Assembly (NCBI GenBank): GCA_947304495.1 | Contig: CAMZBG010000052.1 | Span: 1 to 5,159 of the forward strand | From: an uncultured Clostridia bacterium | GTDB taxonomy: Bacteria > Bacillota_I > Bacilli_A > RF39 > UBA660 | Direction: 5' to 3' | Length of the DNA: 5,159 nt | Shown: positions 5,044 to 5,159 of the stretch, piece after piece | Layout: the number at the start of each line of letters is the position of its first letter | Position numbering within the stretch: the stretch's first letter is position 1 | Notes under the pieces: model-generated | What the model was told of the DNA's origin: nothing | The model's database searches: none | What the model saw: the letters and a program-made list of their open reading frames with translations, nothing else | Program-made: the position numbers and the translations under genes

Positions 5044-5072
5044 TTGTCAATACTCCTTTTTTTTGCTATAAT
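5044..5072 (+). promoter_or_regulatory. Extended -10 promoter of tRNA-Cys
   Basis: TTGTCA (5044-5049), 17 bp, then TATAAT (5067-5072) preceded by TGC, so the -10 is the extended type TGnTATAAT. Transcription would start near 5079-5080, four or five bases before the mature tRNA. The -35 box is inside a perfect dyad, AGTATTG-T-CAATACT (5040-5054). Confidence 0.75.
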
Positions 5073-5083
5073 GTTAATACACC

Positions 5084-5157
5084 GGACCTATAGCCAAGTG
5101 GTAAGGCACGGGACTGCAACTCCCTGAGCGTTGGTTCAAATCCGACTAGGTCCTCCA
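5084..5157 (+). tRNA. tRNA-Cys (anticodon GCA)
   Basis: The full cloverleaf can be drawn. The acceptor stem is GGACCTA (5084-5090) with TAGGTCC (5147-5153). The D arm is GCC/GGC with loop AAGTGGTAA. The anticodon arm has loop CTGCAAC (5114-5120) and anticodon GCA at 5116-5118. The variable loop has four bases (GAGC). The T arm is GTTGG/CCGAC around TTCAAAT. U73 at 5154 is the discriminator base expected for cysteine tRNA, and CCA is encoded at 5155-5157. The outermost anticodon-stem pair (5109 C with 5125 T) is a mismatch; the other four pairs are normal. Only two bases remain in the window, so a further tRNA or gene downstream cannot be excluded. Confidence 0.95.
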
Positions 5158-5159
5158 AT

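Noticed and set aside
1..5159. TGA read as tryptophan (Mycoplasma-type code)
   Set aside because: No TGA is used in frame in any gene and all tryptophans are TGG. The absence of TGA stops among eight genes is too small a sample to suggest recoding.

Overview
The window is AT-rich throughout (spot counts give roughly 25-30% GC). Every gene lies on the + strand. Ribosome binding sites are strong and of Gram-positive type (GGAGG, or GGTGAT close to the ATG), promoters are sigma-A-like with 16-17 bp spacers, and arginine is mostly AGA. Tryptophan is always TGG, no TGA interrupts a frame, and all eight visible stops are TAA or TAG. The best guess is a low-GC Firmicute of the class Bacilli, or an uncultured gut lineage close to the Mollicutes, using the standard bacterial code. 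The species cannot be named from this sequence.

Layout. Positions 1-1008 hold the last 40 codons of one ORF6N/PLD-like protein and, immediately after its stop, a complete second copy. The two share an almost identical 60 bp block at their 3' ends. This pair looks like accessory DNA. Positions 1054-1794 encode the tRNA pseudouridine synthase TruA, a core gene with its own promoter right after the ORF6N gene. Positions 1845-2781 are a two-gene operon: a membrane-anchored thioredoxin-fold protein with a CSWC motif, then a small cytoplasmic bacterial PH-domain (YokE-like) protein. A hairpin terminator whose loop contains the second gene's stop codon ends the operon.

Positions 2849-3154 encode a 101-residue protein made only of two LysM modules, without a signal peptide. 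Positions 3205-4269 encode a five-helix membrane protein with an extracytoplasmic beta-rich C-terminal domain that holds a cysteine pair. Positions 4330-4983 encode a 217-residue all-helical protein without a signal peptide, with an LxG motif and following helix like those of LXG/WXG100-type substrates of type VII secretion. This gene has its own promoter, an excellent ribosome binding site and a terminator, so it is probably a well-expressed single-gene unit. The window ends with a complete tRNA-Cys(GCA) gene with an extended -10 promoter and an encoded CCA end.

How the genes fit together. The middle and right parts have a cell-envelope theme: membrane thioredoxin, LysM protein, membrane protein with an external domain, putative type VII substrate. 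That is a suggestion from proximity, because most of these genes have their own promoters. The most interesting objects are the LXG-like protein with its membrane-protein neighbour, and the tandem ORF6N/PLD genes with their recombination footprint. I see no CRISPR array, transposase, complete mobile element or clearly new multi-gene system.
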